Assembly: GCA_035534835.1 (NCBI GenBank)
Contig: DATLRE010000132.1
Coordinates: 1 to 22,374 of the forward strand
Origin: Bog-756 sp035534835
GTDB lineage: Bacteria > Actinomycetota > Acidimicrobiia > Acidimicrobiales > RAAP-2
Reading direction: 5' to 3'
Length of the DNA stretch: 22,374 nucleotides
In this document: piece by piece, positions 7,876 to 14,355 of the stretch
How the letters are laid out: the number at the start of each line of letters is the position of its first letter
How positions within the stretch are numbered: position 1 is the stretch's first letter
Position numbers and translations under genes: made by a program
The notes under the pieces: generated by a model
Database searches by the model: none
Told to the model about the DNA's origin: nothing
Seen by the model: the letters and a program-made list of their open reading frames with translations, nothing else

Positions 7876-8880
7876 TCAGGTCTCGGCTGCCGCGAAGATC
7901 GGCCGGAGGCTGTCGAAGGAGTCGAGGCACAGTCCCGCCCCTCGCACGACGCACTCGACCGGGTCGTCGACGATGTGGACCGGCACCTCGGTCTCCTGGG
8001 CCAGGAGCTCGGCCAGGCCGCGGAGCCGCGATCCCCCGCCCAACAGGTGGATCCCCTCGTAGATGATGTCCTGGGCCAGTTCGGGGGGCGAGTCGGAGAG
8101 GCAGCCGAGCACCGTGTCGACGATCAGGTCCACCTGGTCGCGCACGGCGTAGCGGATCTCGTCCGGCGTGAGGACGACCGTCCGGGGTCGGCCGGTCGTG
8201 ACCTCGCGCCCCCGGGCTTCGGCCTGCATCTCCCCTTCGTACGGGAGCGCCGAGCCGATGGCGAGCTTCAGCTCCTCGCCGGTCCGTTCGCTGATGGCGA
8301 CGCCGTACTTCTGGCGCACGTACTCCTGGATGGCCGCGTCCATGTCGAAGCCCCCGCATCGGACGGCCCGATAGGCGACGATCCCGCCCAGTGAGATGAC
8401 CGCCGTCTCGGTCGTGCCGCCGCCCACGTCGACGACCATGCTCCCCACCGGCTCGTGGACGTCGAGGCCGGCGCCGATGGCGGCCGCCATGGGCTGCTCG
8501 ATCAGGTGGGCGGCCGACGCGCCCGCCCGCCGGGCCGCCTCCTTGACGGCGCGGCGCTCGACCGAGGTGATGGCGGACGGAACGCAGATCAGCAGGCGGG
8601 GCCGGTTGAGCTTGGTCACCCCGGCCCGCTTCAGCAGCAGGCGGATCGTGCGCTCGGTGATGTCGAAGTCGGTGATGGCCCCTTCGCGCAGCGGGCGCAC
8701 GGCGACGATGTACCCGGGCGTGCGCCCGATGAGCTGCCAGGCCTCGTCACCGACGGCCAGCACCTCGTGGGTGCGGGTGTTGAGGGCGATCACCGTCGGC
8801 TCCTCGAGGATGACCCCCCGGCCCCGGGCGAAGACCTGGGTCGTGGAGGTCCCGAGGTCGATTGCGAGGTCCCGGGCCAC
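7876..8880 (-). CDS. mreB: MreB, actin-like rod-shape protein
   Basis: A 334-residue member of the MreB/Mbl actin family, close to the usual length. The nucleotide-binding motifs are present: phosphate-1 loop D8-LGTSTT-14, phosphate-2 loop D151-VGGGTT-157, and the adenosine motif LLGGGSR near 279-285. The conserved CVPSAIT.VERRAV and LIEQPMAAAIGAG segments are also seen. MreB forms membrane-bound filaments that guide lateral wall synthesis. The phosphate-1 loop reads GTSTTQVF where most MreB proteins have GTANTLVY, a small departure. The start is GTG 8880, directly before ARDLAIDLG; the preceding bases have no good ribosome site. No mreC, mreD, pbp2 or rodA lies beside it in this window. It is divergent from the HtrA-like gene. 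Confidence 0.92.
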   Translation of the reverse strand: MARDLAIDLGTSTTQVFARGRGVILEEPTVIALNTRTHEVLAVGDEAWQLIGRTPGYIVAVRPLREGAITDFDITERTIRLLLKRAGVTKLNRPRLLICVPSAITSVERRAVKEAARRAGASAAHLIEQPMAAAIGAGLDVHEPVGSMVVDVGGGTTETAVISLGGIVAYRAVRCGGFDMDAAIQEYVRQKYGVAISERTGEELKLAIGSALPYEGEMQAEARGREVTTGRPRTVVLTPDEIRYAVRDQVDLIVDTVLGCLSDSPPELAQDIIYEGIHLLGGGSRLRGLAELLAQETEVPVHIVDDPVECVVRGAGLCLDSFDSLRPIFAAAET

Positions 8881-8928
8881 CGGACCATCGTAGGTGGTCG
8901 GGTGCAGGAGCGGACCCGCCCCCCGGAC

Positions 8929-8976
8929 GTCCGAAGGGACGGCGCCGGCGCACGCGGTGGCGCCGTCCCTTCGGAC
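8929..8976. repeat. Perfect 18-bp inverted repeat between mreB and the HtrA-like gene
   Basis: GTCCGAAGGGACGGCGCC at 8929-8946 is matched exactly in reverse complement at 8959-8976, with a 12-base loop (8947-8958). It occupies the 120-bp space between two divergent start codons, so it is not expected to be an end-of-gene terminator. It could be an operator, a structured leader or a small repetitive element. Confidence 0.85.
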
Positions 8977-9000
8977 CCCGGTGTCGGTAACCTTCGACAC

Positions 9001-10224
9001 GTGCGCGACGAGGACCACGACGGCTTCGGCACGTCGGGCGACGAGGACGACGGGGGTGACGACGGCCCCATGCGCGGCTGGGTCCCACCGGACGACCGGC
9101 TCTGGCTCCATCCTTCCGAGCGGTCGGCGGCGGGGACCGTCCCCCTCACGCGGACCGGGTCCGCCCGTCCCGGCCAACGCGGTCCGTGGGCCGTCGGGGG
9201 GCTCGCCGCCTGCGTCGTGGTCGCGCTCGTCCTGACCGGCATGGTCGTCGTCGTCGGCGACGGTGCGCGGCCGGCGTCGACCGGCGTCGTGTTCGCCGGC
9301 GTCCCCACGACCGAGGCCGACCTGAGCCGCCTCACGACGCCCCACCGGATGGTGACGCTGGCCTCCTCGGTGCGGGACTCCACCGTCGCCCTGGTCGTCA
9401 CCACCGGCCACGGCACCCGGGTCGGGACCGGCCTCGTGGCCGAGGCCGGCGGGATCGTGGTCGCCCTCCGTCCTACGGTCGACGGAGCCCGCACCATCAC
9501 CGCGATCGAGACCGACGGAACCCGGCAACCGGCCGTCGAAGTGGGGAGTGACCCGACGACGGGCATCGTCGTGCTCCGCATCGCCGACGACCTGCCCGCC
9601 GCCGCCTTCACCACCAGCGACCCGAAGACCGGGTCGCTGGCCGTGGCGATGGCCGAGGAGGCCCCGGCGGGCGGCGGCGTGCCCACGGCGCGCCTCTACG
9701 CCGGGACCGTCCTCTACGCCGGGATCGCCACGGGCGTGGGCGGGACGGGCGACTTCTGCGGGACGGCGATCGCCGCCCCCCTGACCGCTGACGACATCGG
9801 AAGCCCGCTCGTCGAGCCGTCCGGGGCCGTCGCCGGGGTGCTCGACTCGGTCTCGGGGGCTGGCGGATCCCGCACCGCGGTGTTCCTCCCGGCGGAGCTC
9901 GTCCGCGACGTGGCCGAGCAGATCGTGTCGCACGGCTCGGTCGACCACGGCGTGCTGGGGGCGGACGTGGTGGACCCGCCCGGGACCGGCACGCCGGGGA
10001 CGGGAACCGGGGCCCTGGTCACCGACGTCGCCGCCGGTGGTTCGGCGGCCCAGGCCGGCCTCGTGCGCGGGGACCGGATCGTGTCCGTGGACGGCGCCGA
10101 GGTCCGCTCGGTGGCCGAGCTCACCACCCGGATCTACGCCGACCCGCCCGGCACCGAGCTCCCGGTCACCTTCGTGCGCGACGGCACCACCGTCAACACC
10201 ACCGCCGTCCTCGCCGACTCGTAG
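9001..10224 (+). CDS. Membrane-anchored HtrA-like trypsin-fold/PDZ protein, probable pseudoprotease
   Basis: A 407-residue protein from GTG 9001. The first 60 residues are acidic then basic and include DDRLWLHPSE, a motif common before the membrane segment in actinobacterial HtrA-like proteins. One membrane helix lies at about 64-86, a trypsin-like domain at about 115-310 and a PDZ domain at about 315-405. Aligned by eye with HtrA, the usual T-N-x-H-V-V becomes ALRPTV (His to P158), the D-x-x-T-D-L becomes DPTTGI (Asp to G188), and G-N-S-G-G-P-L becomes DDIGSPL (Ser to I266). All three catalytic positions therefore look lost while fold and PDZ persist. An ATG at 9070, just before the LWLHPSE segment, is an alternative start. 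Likely a binding or adaptor protein outside the membrane. Confidence 0.82.
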   Translation: MRDEDHDGFGTSGDEDDGGDDGPMRGWVPPDDRLWLHPSERSAAGTVPLTRTGSARPGQRGPWAVGGLAACVVVALVLTGMVVVVGDGARPASTGVVFAGVPTTEADLSRLTTPHRMVTLASSVRDSTVALVVTTGHGTRVGTGLVAEAGGIVVALRPTVDGARTITAIETDGTRQPAVEVGSDPTTGIVVLRIADDLPAAAFTTSDPKTGSLAVAMAEEAPAGGGVPTARLYAGTVLYAGIATGVGGTGDFCGTAIAAPLTADDIGSPLVEPSGAVAGVLDSVSGAGGSRTAVFLPAELVRDVAEQIVSHGSVDHGVLGADVVDPPGTGTPGTGTGALVTDVAAGGSAAQAGLVRGDRIVSVDGAEVRSVAELTTRIYADPPGTELPVTFVRDGTTVNTTAVLADS

Positions 10225-10240
10225 CCGGCGTCCGGCCGGC

Positions 10241-10256
10241 GTCGCCTTTCGGCGAC
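10241..10256. terminator. Short hairpin after the HtrA-like gene
   Basis: GTCGCC at 10241-10246 pairs with GGCGAC at 10251-10256 across a TTTC loop, 17 bases after the HtrA-like stop codon. There is no T-run, so termination here is uncertain; it may only be an mRNA end structure. Confidence 0.3.
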
Positions 10257-10300
10257 CGGGCGACGCACCGGTGGCGGGACCGTGGCCGTAGCATGCAGGC

Positions 10301-11542
10301 ATGGCACCGTCCGACCCGACCGACCCGGGGAACCCCTTCCAGTCGCTCCTCGGCGACCTCATGAACATGCTCGGGTCGAACGGCCCGGACTCGTGGGAGA
10401 TGACCCGGGCCTTCGCCCTCAACGTGGCCACCGGCGGCACGCCCGAGGCGAACGTCGAGCCGCTGCAGCGCATCCAGGTGGAGCAGCTGTCCCGCGTGGC
10501 GGAACTGAATGTGGCCGAGGCCACCGGGATGCCCGTGACCCCCGACGGCCGCCGGCTCACGTGCGTCCCGGTCGGACGGGGCGACTGGACCGTGCGCGCC
10601 CTCGAGTCGTGGCGTCCGGTGCTGGCCGAGATGGCCGCGCCGCCACCCGCGGACACGGCGGTCCCGGTCACCGGTGCAGGCGAGCTCGATCCCGCGCTCG
10701 ACCCGTCCGGCGGGATGGCCGCCATGCTCGGGCAGTGGGCGTCCGCCATCGGCCCCATGTTCTTCGGGCTCCAGGTGGGCTCCGTGGTCGGCCACCTTTC
10801 GCAGCGGACGCTCGGGCAGTACCCGCTCGCGCTCCCCTGGGCGCCGTCGGACGAGCTGTTGCTGGTGACCCCCAACATCGCCGAGTTCGCCCGCGATTGG
10901 AGCCTCCCCGAGGAGGAGGCCCTGCTGTGGGTGTGCGCCCGGGAGATCGCCACGAACTCGGTGCTCACCCGCCCCGTCGTTCGGGCCCGGATGGAGGAGC
11001 TGCTCCACGGCTATGCCGAGTCCCAGGCCGCCGCGCAGCAGGACCTTGCCGGCCGGCTCCGCGGCATCACCGGTGGCGACGCCTCCGGTGCGGGCATGGA
11101 CCTCGAGGCGCTCCAGGGGATGTTCGGCGACCCCGAGGCGCTCCTCGGCGACCTCCTCACCCCCGAGACCCGACGGACCTCGGTCCAGCTGACCGCCCTG
11201 GCCGTCGTGATCGACGCCTACGCCGACCACATCGCGACCTCGGTCGGGGCCAGGCTCGTCGGTGCCCACACCCAGCTGGCGGAGGCCTGGTACCGGCGCC
11301 GCACCGAGCGCGGCAAGGGCGAGGAGGCGGCCGGGGCGCTGTTCGGTCTCGACCTGGACCAGGGCCAGGTCGACCGGGGCCGTGCCTTCGTGGCCGGGGT
11401 GGTCGAACGGGCGGGCGAGGAGAGCCTGGGCCGGCTCTGGAACTCGGCCCGCAACCTGCCCACGCCGGCCGAGGTCGACGCACCCGGCCTGTGGCTCGAG
11501 CGGATCGACCTCCCCGAACTCGACGCTCCGGACGGGAGCTGA
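10301..11542 (+). CDS. DUF2342 / zincin-like family protein lacking HExxH
   Basis: A 413-residue protein resembling the actinobacterial DUF2342 family (TIGR03624-type 'putative hydrolase', often called zinc-dependent metalloprotease). Family-like stretches include the N-terminal NPFQSLLGDLMNML, the glycine-rich GPMFFGLQVGSVVGHLSQRTLGQYPL (about 151-176) and LLLVTPNIAEFARDW (about 186-200). At the place where the family has its metal-binding helix, this protein reads LLWVCAREIATNSV: residues 214-218 are R-E-I-A-T instead of H-E-x-x-H, and no HExxH occurs elsewhere. Some relatives may also lack the first His, so the loss of the second (T218) is the more telling change. The rest is helical (AEAWYRRRTERGKGEEAAGALFGLDL). 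The ribosome site before ATG 10301 is weak. It follows the HtrA-like gene by 76 bases, probably co-transcribed. Confidence 0.85.
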   Translation: MAPSDPTDPGNPFQSLLGDLMNMLGSNGPDSWEMTRAFALNVATGGTPEANVEPLQRIQVEQLSRVAELNVAEATGMPVTPDGRRLTCVPVGRGDWTVRALESWRPVLAEMAAPPPADTAVPVTGAGELDPALDPSGGMAAMLGQWASAIGPMFFGLQVGSVVGHLSQRTLGQYPLALPWAPSDELLLVTPNIAEFARDWSLPEEEALLWVCAREIATNSVLTRPVVRARMEELLHGYAESQAAAQQDLAGRLRGITGGDASGAGMDLEALQGMFGDPEALLGDLLTPETRRTSVQLTALAVVIDAYADHIATSVGARLVGAHTQLAEAWYRRRTERGKGEEAAGALFGLDLDQGQVDRGRAFVAGVVERAGEESLGRLWNSARNLPTPAEVDAPGLWLERIDLPELDAPDGS

Positions 11543-11562
11543 GCGGGGCCGTGGGAACCGGC

Positions 11563-11579
11563 GCCGGGCGCGGCCCGGC
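11563..11579. terminator. GC-rich hairpin between convergent genes
   Basis: GCCGGGC (11563-11569) and GCCCGGC (11573-11579) form a 7-bp stem with a 3-base loop, in the 44-base gap between the stops of the DUF2342 gene and the small unknown gene. Its position suits a two-way terminator, but there is no T-run on either side. Confidence 0.4.
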
Positions 11580-11586
11580 CGGGGTC

Positions 11587-11922
11587 TCAGGCCGGGGTGT
11601 CCGCCGGCGGCTCCGCTGCGGCCGTGGCCGGCTCCTCCTCGGGGATGCCGAGGTCCCATTCGAGCAGGATGTTCTCGCGCTCGGCGTCGCGGATGACCCG
11701 TTCACGGTTGCGGCGGTACTGCGGGTCGTGCGGCGGGAGCAGGACGAGGCGGGCGTTGGTCCGGCGACGGAACTCCTCGATCAGCGCCGGGTCGCCGAAG
11801 TCGGACCGGACGTCCCAGTGGGGCGCGACCGGGCCGAGGTAGACGATCCGCACGTGGCCGACCGGCGGCTGCGGCTCGGCGTCCTCCTCGGGGAGGGTCG
11901 GATCATCGGTGACCGGGGTCAT
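11587..11922 (-). CDS. Small protein of unknown function (111 aa)
   Basis: I do not recognise the family. The 111-residue protein has an acidic Pro-rich start (about 1-20), a core from about 21 to 93 beginning HVRIVYLGPVAPHWDV and continuing with DPALIEEFRRRTNARLVLLPPHDPQYRRNRERVIRDAERENILLEW split over two or three helices, and an Ala/Pro/Glu-rich tail. There is no signal peptide, membrane segment or cysteine. The real-gene call rests on a strong ribosome site, AGGAGG, ten bases before ATG 11922, and on normal codon use. It is divergent from the first WhiB gene (283 bases apart) and convergent with the DUF2342 gene. Confidence 0.75.
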   Translation of the reverse strand: MTPVTDDPTLPEEDAEPQPPVGHVRIVYLGPVAPHWDVRSDFGDPALIEEFRRRTNARLVLLPPHDPQYRRNRERVIRDAERENILLEWDLGIPEEEPATAAAEPPADTPA

Positions 11923-12028
11923 GGCAGTGGTTCCTCCTGGGACGTCAGTGCGCCGATCCTACCGCCGCACGGACGGGACGCCGTCCCCTCGCGGCCGGAG
12001 GCCGCGCCCGGGCCGACCCCGGCGGCAA

Positions 12029-12058
12029 ACATAAGAAGCCCCAGGTGACACATAAGAA
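12029..12058. promoter_or_regulatory. Two ACATAAGAA direct repeats 21 bp apart
   Basis: ACATAAGAA occurs at 12029-12037 and again at 12050-12058, a spacing of 21 bp or two helical turns, in an AT-rich patch of otherwise GC-rich DNA between the divergent unknown gene and the first WhiB gene. The layout suits a dimeric DNA-binding protein contacting one face, or two overlapping promoter elements. I could not place a convincing -35/-10 pair. Confidence 0.45.
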
Positions 12059-12205
12059 TCCGGTGAGGAAAGCCGCAGAACCCCCCGATTCCGCACCGTC
12101 GCCCGACCCGGGGCGCGACACTGGCCAGGTAACGGATGCCAGCGCACCAGCGGCCGGACTGGCCCACGGCGGCGGCGGGACATCCCCGAGGATCACGGAG
12201 GATCC

Positions 12206-12457
12206 ATGGACACGGACTGGATGGAAGTAGGGAAGTGCAAGGAGCTGTCGCCGTCCATCTTCTTCCCGAGTGACGGCGTCGGCGTGCAGGAGGCCCAGCG
12301 CATCTGCGCCGAGTGCCCCGTCGCCGAGCAGTGCCTGGAGTACGCCCTTGCCGAGCGCGTCGACCACGGCGTGTGGGGCGGGAAGTCCGAGCGGGAACGG
12401 CGCAGGATCCTGCGCCGGCGCCGGGTCGGACTGAGCGTCGTCGGCGCACGCTCCTGA
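12206..12457 (+). CDS. WhiB-family iron-sulfur transcription regulator
   Basis: An 83-residue WhiB-like protein. Four cysteines, C11, C34, C37 and C43, in the C-x(n)-C-x2-C-x5-C order bind a [4Fe-4S] cluster in this family. The turn GVWGG (55-59) and a basic tail (RERRRILRRRRVG) follow; these contact the sigma factor and DNA in studied WhiB proteins. The start ATG has a good Shine-Dalgarno sequence (ACGGAGG, four bases before). The sequence SGVWGG/HGVWGGKSERERRR places it near WhiB1-type proteins, but a subclass cannot be fixed by eye. It is followed after seven bases by the formiminotransferase gene, so the two may share an mRNA. Confidence 0.92.
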   Translation: MDTDWMEVGKCKELSPSIFFPSDGVGVQEAQRICAECPVAEQCLEYALAERVDHGVWGGKSERERRRILRRRRVGLSVVGARS

Positions 12458-12464
12458 CCCGGCG

Positions 12465-13355
12465 GTGACGCCGGGCGGCGGTCCCGGCAACGCGCCGGCT
12501 GAGTGCGTCGTCAACATCAGCGAGGGGCGTGACGCCGGGGTCGTCGCGGCCGTCGCGGCCGCGGGCGGGCCGCTGGTGCTCGACGTCCACACCGATGCCG
12601 AGCACCACCGTTCGGTCCTGACCCTCGCCGGCCCGCTGGCCGACGTCGAGGCGGCGACCCGCAGCGTGGCGGCCGTCGCCGTCGAGCGCATCGACCTCCG
12701 CCGGCATGCCGGCGTACACCCCCGGCGGGGATCGGTCGACGTCGTCCCGTTCGTACCGCTGCGGGCACCGGACGGATCGACGACGCCGTGGGATTCGGTG
12801 CTGGGGGCCCGGAACGCCTACGCCCGCTGGTCGGGCGACGAGCTCGGAGTCCCCTGCTTCCTCTACGGGCCCGAGCGCAGCCTCCCCGACGTCCGACGGG
12901 ACGCGTTCGTCGCACTCGCACCGGACACCGGCCCACCGGTGGCGCATCCCACGGCCGGAGCCACCGCCGTCGGCGCCCGGACGGTGCTGATCGCCTACAA
13001 CGTGTGGATCTCGGCGGCCGGGAGCGACGGGGCACACCGGGAGGACGTGGTGGCGGTGGCCCGGGGCCTGGCTTCGGGCATGCGCCGACCCGGGTTGCGG
13101 ACCCTCGGGCTCGCCGTAGGAGGCGGCGCCCAGGTCAGCTGCAACGTGGTCGACCCGGAACGGGTGACGTTGACCGAGGTGTACGACACCGTGGCGCGGG
13201 GAGCGGCGGCACAGGGGTACGAGGTGTGCCGCGGCGAACTCGTCGGGCTGCTGCCCCACGCCGCACTGTCGGCGGTGCCGGGGCGACGACGGGCCGAACT
13301 CGGCCTACGCGCCGAGGACACCATCGAATTCCGCCTGGACGCCCAGCGGGGCTGA
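12465..13355 (+). CDS. ftcD: Glutamate formiminotransferase (stand-alone)
   Basis: A 296-residue protein matching the formiminotransferase domain of FTCD. It shows the N-terminal ECVVNISEGRD, HHRSVLTLAG, the active-site segment H81-AGVHPRRGSVDVVPFVPL, and LIAYNVWI. H81 corresponds to the catalytic histidine of the family. The enzyme moves the formimino group of N-formimino-glutamate to tetrahydrofolate, giving glutamate, in histidine breakdown; some bacterial versions may act on folate one-carbon pools instead. There is no cyclodeaminase domain, and its length is that of the one-domain enzyme. The start is GTG 12465, seven bases after the WhiB gene, with no clear ribosome site, which suggests coupling. 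No hut genes are near. Confidence 0.88.
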   Translation: MTPGGGPGNAPAECVVNISEGRDAGVVAAVAAAGGPLVLDVHTDAEHHRSVLTLAGPLADVEAATRSVAAVAVERIDLRRHAGVHPRRGSVDVVPFVPLRAPDGSTTPWDSVLGARNAYARWSGDELGVPCFLYGPERSLPDVRRDAFVALAPDTGPPVAHPTAGATAVGARTVLIAYNVWISAAGSDGAHREDVVAVARGLASGMRRPGLRTLGLAVGGGAQVSCNVVDPERVTLTEVYDTVARGAAAQGYEVCRGELVGLLPHAALSAVPGRRRAELGLRAEDTIEFRLDAQRG

Positions 13356-13386
13356 CGGCCGCCCGGCCCCGCCCCGTGCGCGCCGG

Positions 13387-13665
13387 TTACGAGGCGGTCG
13401 CCGCCCGCCGCTGCATGGCGCGTTGCCGACGCAGGCGCCGACGCTCGCGTTCCGACAGACCGCCCCAGATTCCGAACTTCTCGCCGTTGGCCAACGCATA
13501 CTCGAGGCAGTCCTCGCGCACCACGCACCCGCGGCAGACCTCCTTCGCCTCGCGGGTGGACGCACCCCGCTCGGGGAAGAAGAGATCGGGATCGACCCCC
13601 ATGCAATTCGCCCTGGTCTGCCATGTCCGTTCTTGGGGCCCGTACATCAAAGACACCATGTCCAT
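13387..13665 (-). CDS. whiB2: WhiB2/WhmD-type iron-sulfur regulator
   Basis: A 92-residue WhiB protein with cluster ligands C21, C44, C47 and C53, the motif FGIWGGLSERERRRLRR (64-80) and the WhiB2-like stretch DLFFPERGASTREAKEVC. WhiB2 (WhmD in mycobacteria, WhiB in streptomycetes) controls septation and cell division, in streptomycetes together with WhiA. The start at ATG 13665 is chosen because AGGGAGG lies seven bases before it. The frame stays open upstream and an ATG there would add 29 residues, but those do not look like WhiB. The gene ends 31 bases from the stop of the convergent formiminotransferase gene. Confidence 0.92.
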   Translation of the reverse strand: MDMVSLMYGPQERTWQTRANCMGVDPDLFFPERGASTREAKEVCRGCVVREDCLEYALANGEKFGIWGGLSERERRRLRRQRAMQRRAATAS

Positions 13666-13770
13666 CGCCAGACCTCCCTCCCACTCATCCATGCGGTTTC
13701 GCGAGAAGCCGCATAGCACGGATGTAACTACAGGTATGTAATCCTTCCCCATAACCGGCGGAAACGCAAG

Positions 13771-13797
13771 AAAAATGTAGGCGCGCGCCCGGCGCCT
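13771..13797 (-). terminator. Terminator/attenuator-like hairpin in the whiB2 leader
   Basis: On the minus strand AGGCGC (13797-13792) pairs with GCGCCT (13784-13779) over a 7-base loop, and five consecutive T follow at 13775-13771. In a genome this GC-rich the T-run is unusual. It lies about 110 bases before the whiB2 start, facing it. It could end an upstream short transcript or act as an attenuator. Confidence 0.45.
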
Positions 13798-13880
13798 CCG
13801 GACAGGGGACCGTGGGTGCCGTGCGGCATCGGCCCAGGCAGTCCCCCGGTCGACGGGCGCGCCGGCCACTGCACCCGGGA

Positions 13881-13913
13881 GGCAACCGACCGGCAACCGA
13901 CCGGCAATTCCGG
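13881..13913. repeat. 11-bp iteron-like direct repeats
   Basis: GGCAACCGACC at 13881-13891 is repeated exactly at 13892-13902, and a third, partly changed unit GGCAATTCCGG follows at 13903-13913. The period is about one helical turn. The shared core CCGGCAA also appears inverted (TTGCCGG) at 13946-13952. Confidence 0.6.
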
Positions 13914-14041
13914 GCCCCTCATCGACCCCGACCTGCACGCCCCATTTGCCGGTTCTATCGTTGGGAGCGGGCCGGGGCAGGCCCGTCCGGGAACCTGTGG
14001 CAATTCCGTCGGGATCCGGGCCGGAGAACAGGGGCAGGAGC

Positions 14042-14332
14042 ATGGAGCACATCGCGACGAGACCGCCGACACTGGGCGACCGCCTCGACGAGCTGATGTG
14101 GGAGCGAGACGAGACGTGTGAGGACGTGGCGCTGGCGGTCGGCGCGACCGCCGCGGCCGTCGGGCGGTGGGCGGCGGACCGGCTGGCACCGGAGCCCGGG
14201 CAGTTCGAGGCCCTCGGCCGCTACCTCGATGTCGACGTGGACGAGGTCCGGCGACTGGTGCTGCGCTCCCAGATGCGCAAGGTGCAGCGCGAGATCCGCG
14301 ACGGCGTGGGCCCGGCCAGCACCCGGCCCTGA
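14042..14332 (+). CDS. Small Cro/CI-type helix-turn-helix protein
   Basis: A 96-residue protein with one XRE-like DNA-binding domain at about 10-75: TLGDRLDELMWERDET, then EDVALAVGATAAAVGRWAAD as helices 2-3, then FEALGRYLDVDVDEVRRL. The layout is that of a lambda-repressor-like fold without a ligand or dimer domain; a basic tail RSQMRKVQREIRD follows. The start ATG 14042 has GGGGCAGGAG just before it; AGGAG is only one base from the ATG, so GGGG may be the part that pairs. The gene faces the VWA gene, 23 bases between stops. Upstream repeats could be its operator. Target genes are unknown. Confidence 0.78.
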   Translation: MEHIATRPPTLGDRLDELMWERDETCEDVALAVGATAAAVGRWAADRLAPEPGQFEALGRYLDVDVDEVRRLVLRSQMRKVQREIRDGVGPASTRP

Positions 14333-14355
14333 CGGCCCGGCGCCCGGCCACCGGG

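Larger units (their letters stand above)
13666..14041. other. 376-bp intergenic region with regulatory-looking structure
   Basis: This gap lies between the divergent whiB2 and helix-turn-helix genes. It contains an AT-rich patch with ATGTAA at 13722-13727 and 13736-13741, a hairpin followed by a T-run toward whiB2, an 11-bp tandem repeat, and a second copy of GGCAATTCCG at 13999-14008. No protein gene is convincing here: the open frames that cross it lack a ribosome site and normal codon bias. Confidence 0.7.

Noticed and set aside
12047..12121. GACAC motifs (12047-12051, 12117-12121) as WhiA sites
   Set aside because: A five-base motif occurs by chance often enough; two copies in this gap prove nothing without binding data.
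13666..14052. N-terminal extension of whiB2
   Set aside because: The extra residues do not look like WhiB and AGGGAGG is well placed for ATG 13665.
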